Shown here piece after piece: positions 5,957 to 5,963 of a stretch of 5,963 nt of DNA. The position numbers and the translations under genes were made by a program. The notes below the pieces were generated by a model. It worked only from the letters and a program-made list of their open reading frames with translations. It had not been told where the DNA came from and did not search any database. Position 1 is the first letter of the stretch. Each line of letters starts with the position of its first letter. Origin of the DNA: Lysobacterales bacterium (GTDB lineage Bacteria; Pseudomonadota; Gammaproteobacteria; Xanthomonadales; SZUA-36); NCBI GenBank assembly GCA_026193295.1, contig JAPHSB010000166.1, forward strand, positions 1-5,963, given 5' to 3'.

Positions 5957-5963
5957 AAAAAAA

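Overview
The window looks like a chromosomal segment of a GC-rich gammaproteobacterium. The main reasons are a long-form tail-specific protease (Prc/Tsp with the extended C-terminal region), a PriA helicase of about 725 residues, and an MscL that aligns almost residue for residue with the E. coli protein as I remember it. I cannot name the genus. No tRNA, rRNA, CRISPR array, insertion sequence or phage gene is visible, and the content is mostly housekeeping and envelope stress functions.

Layout from left to right: (1) bases 1-209, minus strand: the first 69 codons of a MoxR-family AAA+ ATPase that runs off the left edge. (2) 210-393: its leader, with a TTGACA element and small inverted repeats. 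(3) 394-810, minus: a small exported protein with a signal peptide and one C-x2-C pair, which I do not recognise. (4) 811-1010: an unusually AT-rich and dyad-rich intergenic region. It contains a perfect 20-bp palindrome that resembles an FNR/DNR-type site and lies where a class II activator would sit upstream of gene (3). (5) 1011-3188, minus: priA, complete. (6) 3189-3293: the divergent priA/mscL promoter region. An extended -10 lies 8 bp before the priA start codon and there is no Shine-Dalgarno, so priA may be transcribed as a leaderless mRNA. (7) 3294-3695, plus: mscL, complete. (8) 3704-3733: a strong hairpin shared as terminator by the two convergent genes mscL and prc. (9) 3756-5942, minus: prc, complete, starting at GTG, with a signal sequence that also fits a lipobox.

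The genes do not form one operon. priA handles replication restart in the cytoplasm. MscL is an inner-membrane emergency valve for osmotic downshock. Prc degrades or processes proteins in the periplasm, and MoxR ATPases act as chaperone-like partners of downstream genes that lie outside this window. I see no clear new multi-gene system. The most novel-looking element is the uncharacterised exported C-x2-C protein together with its palindromic control region.
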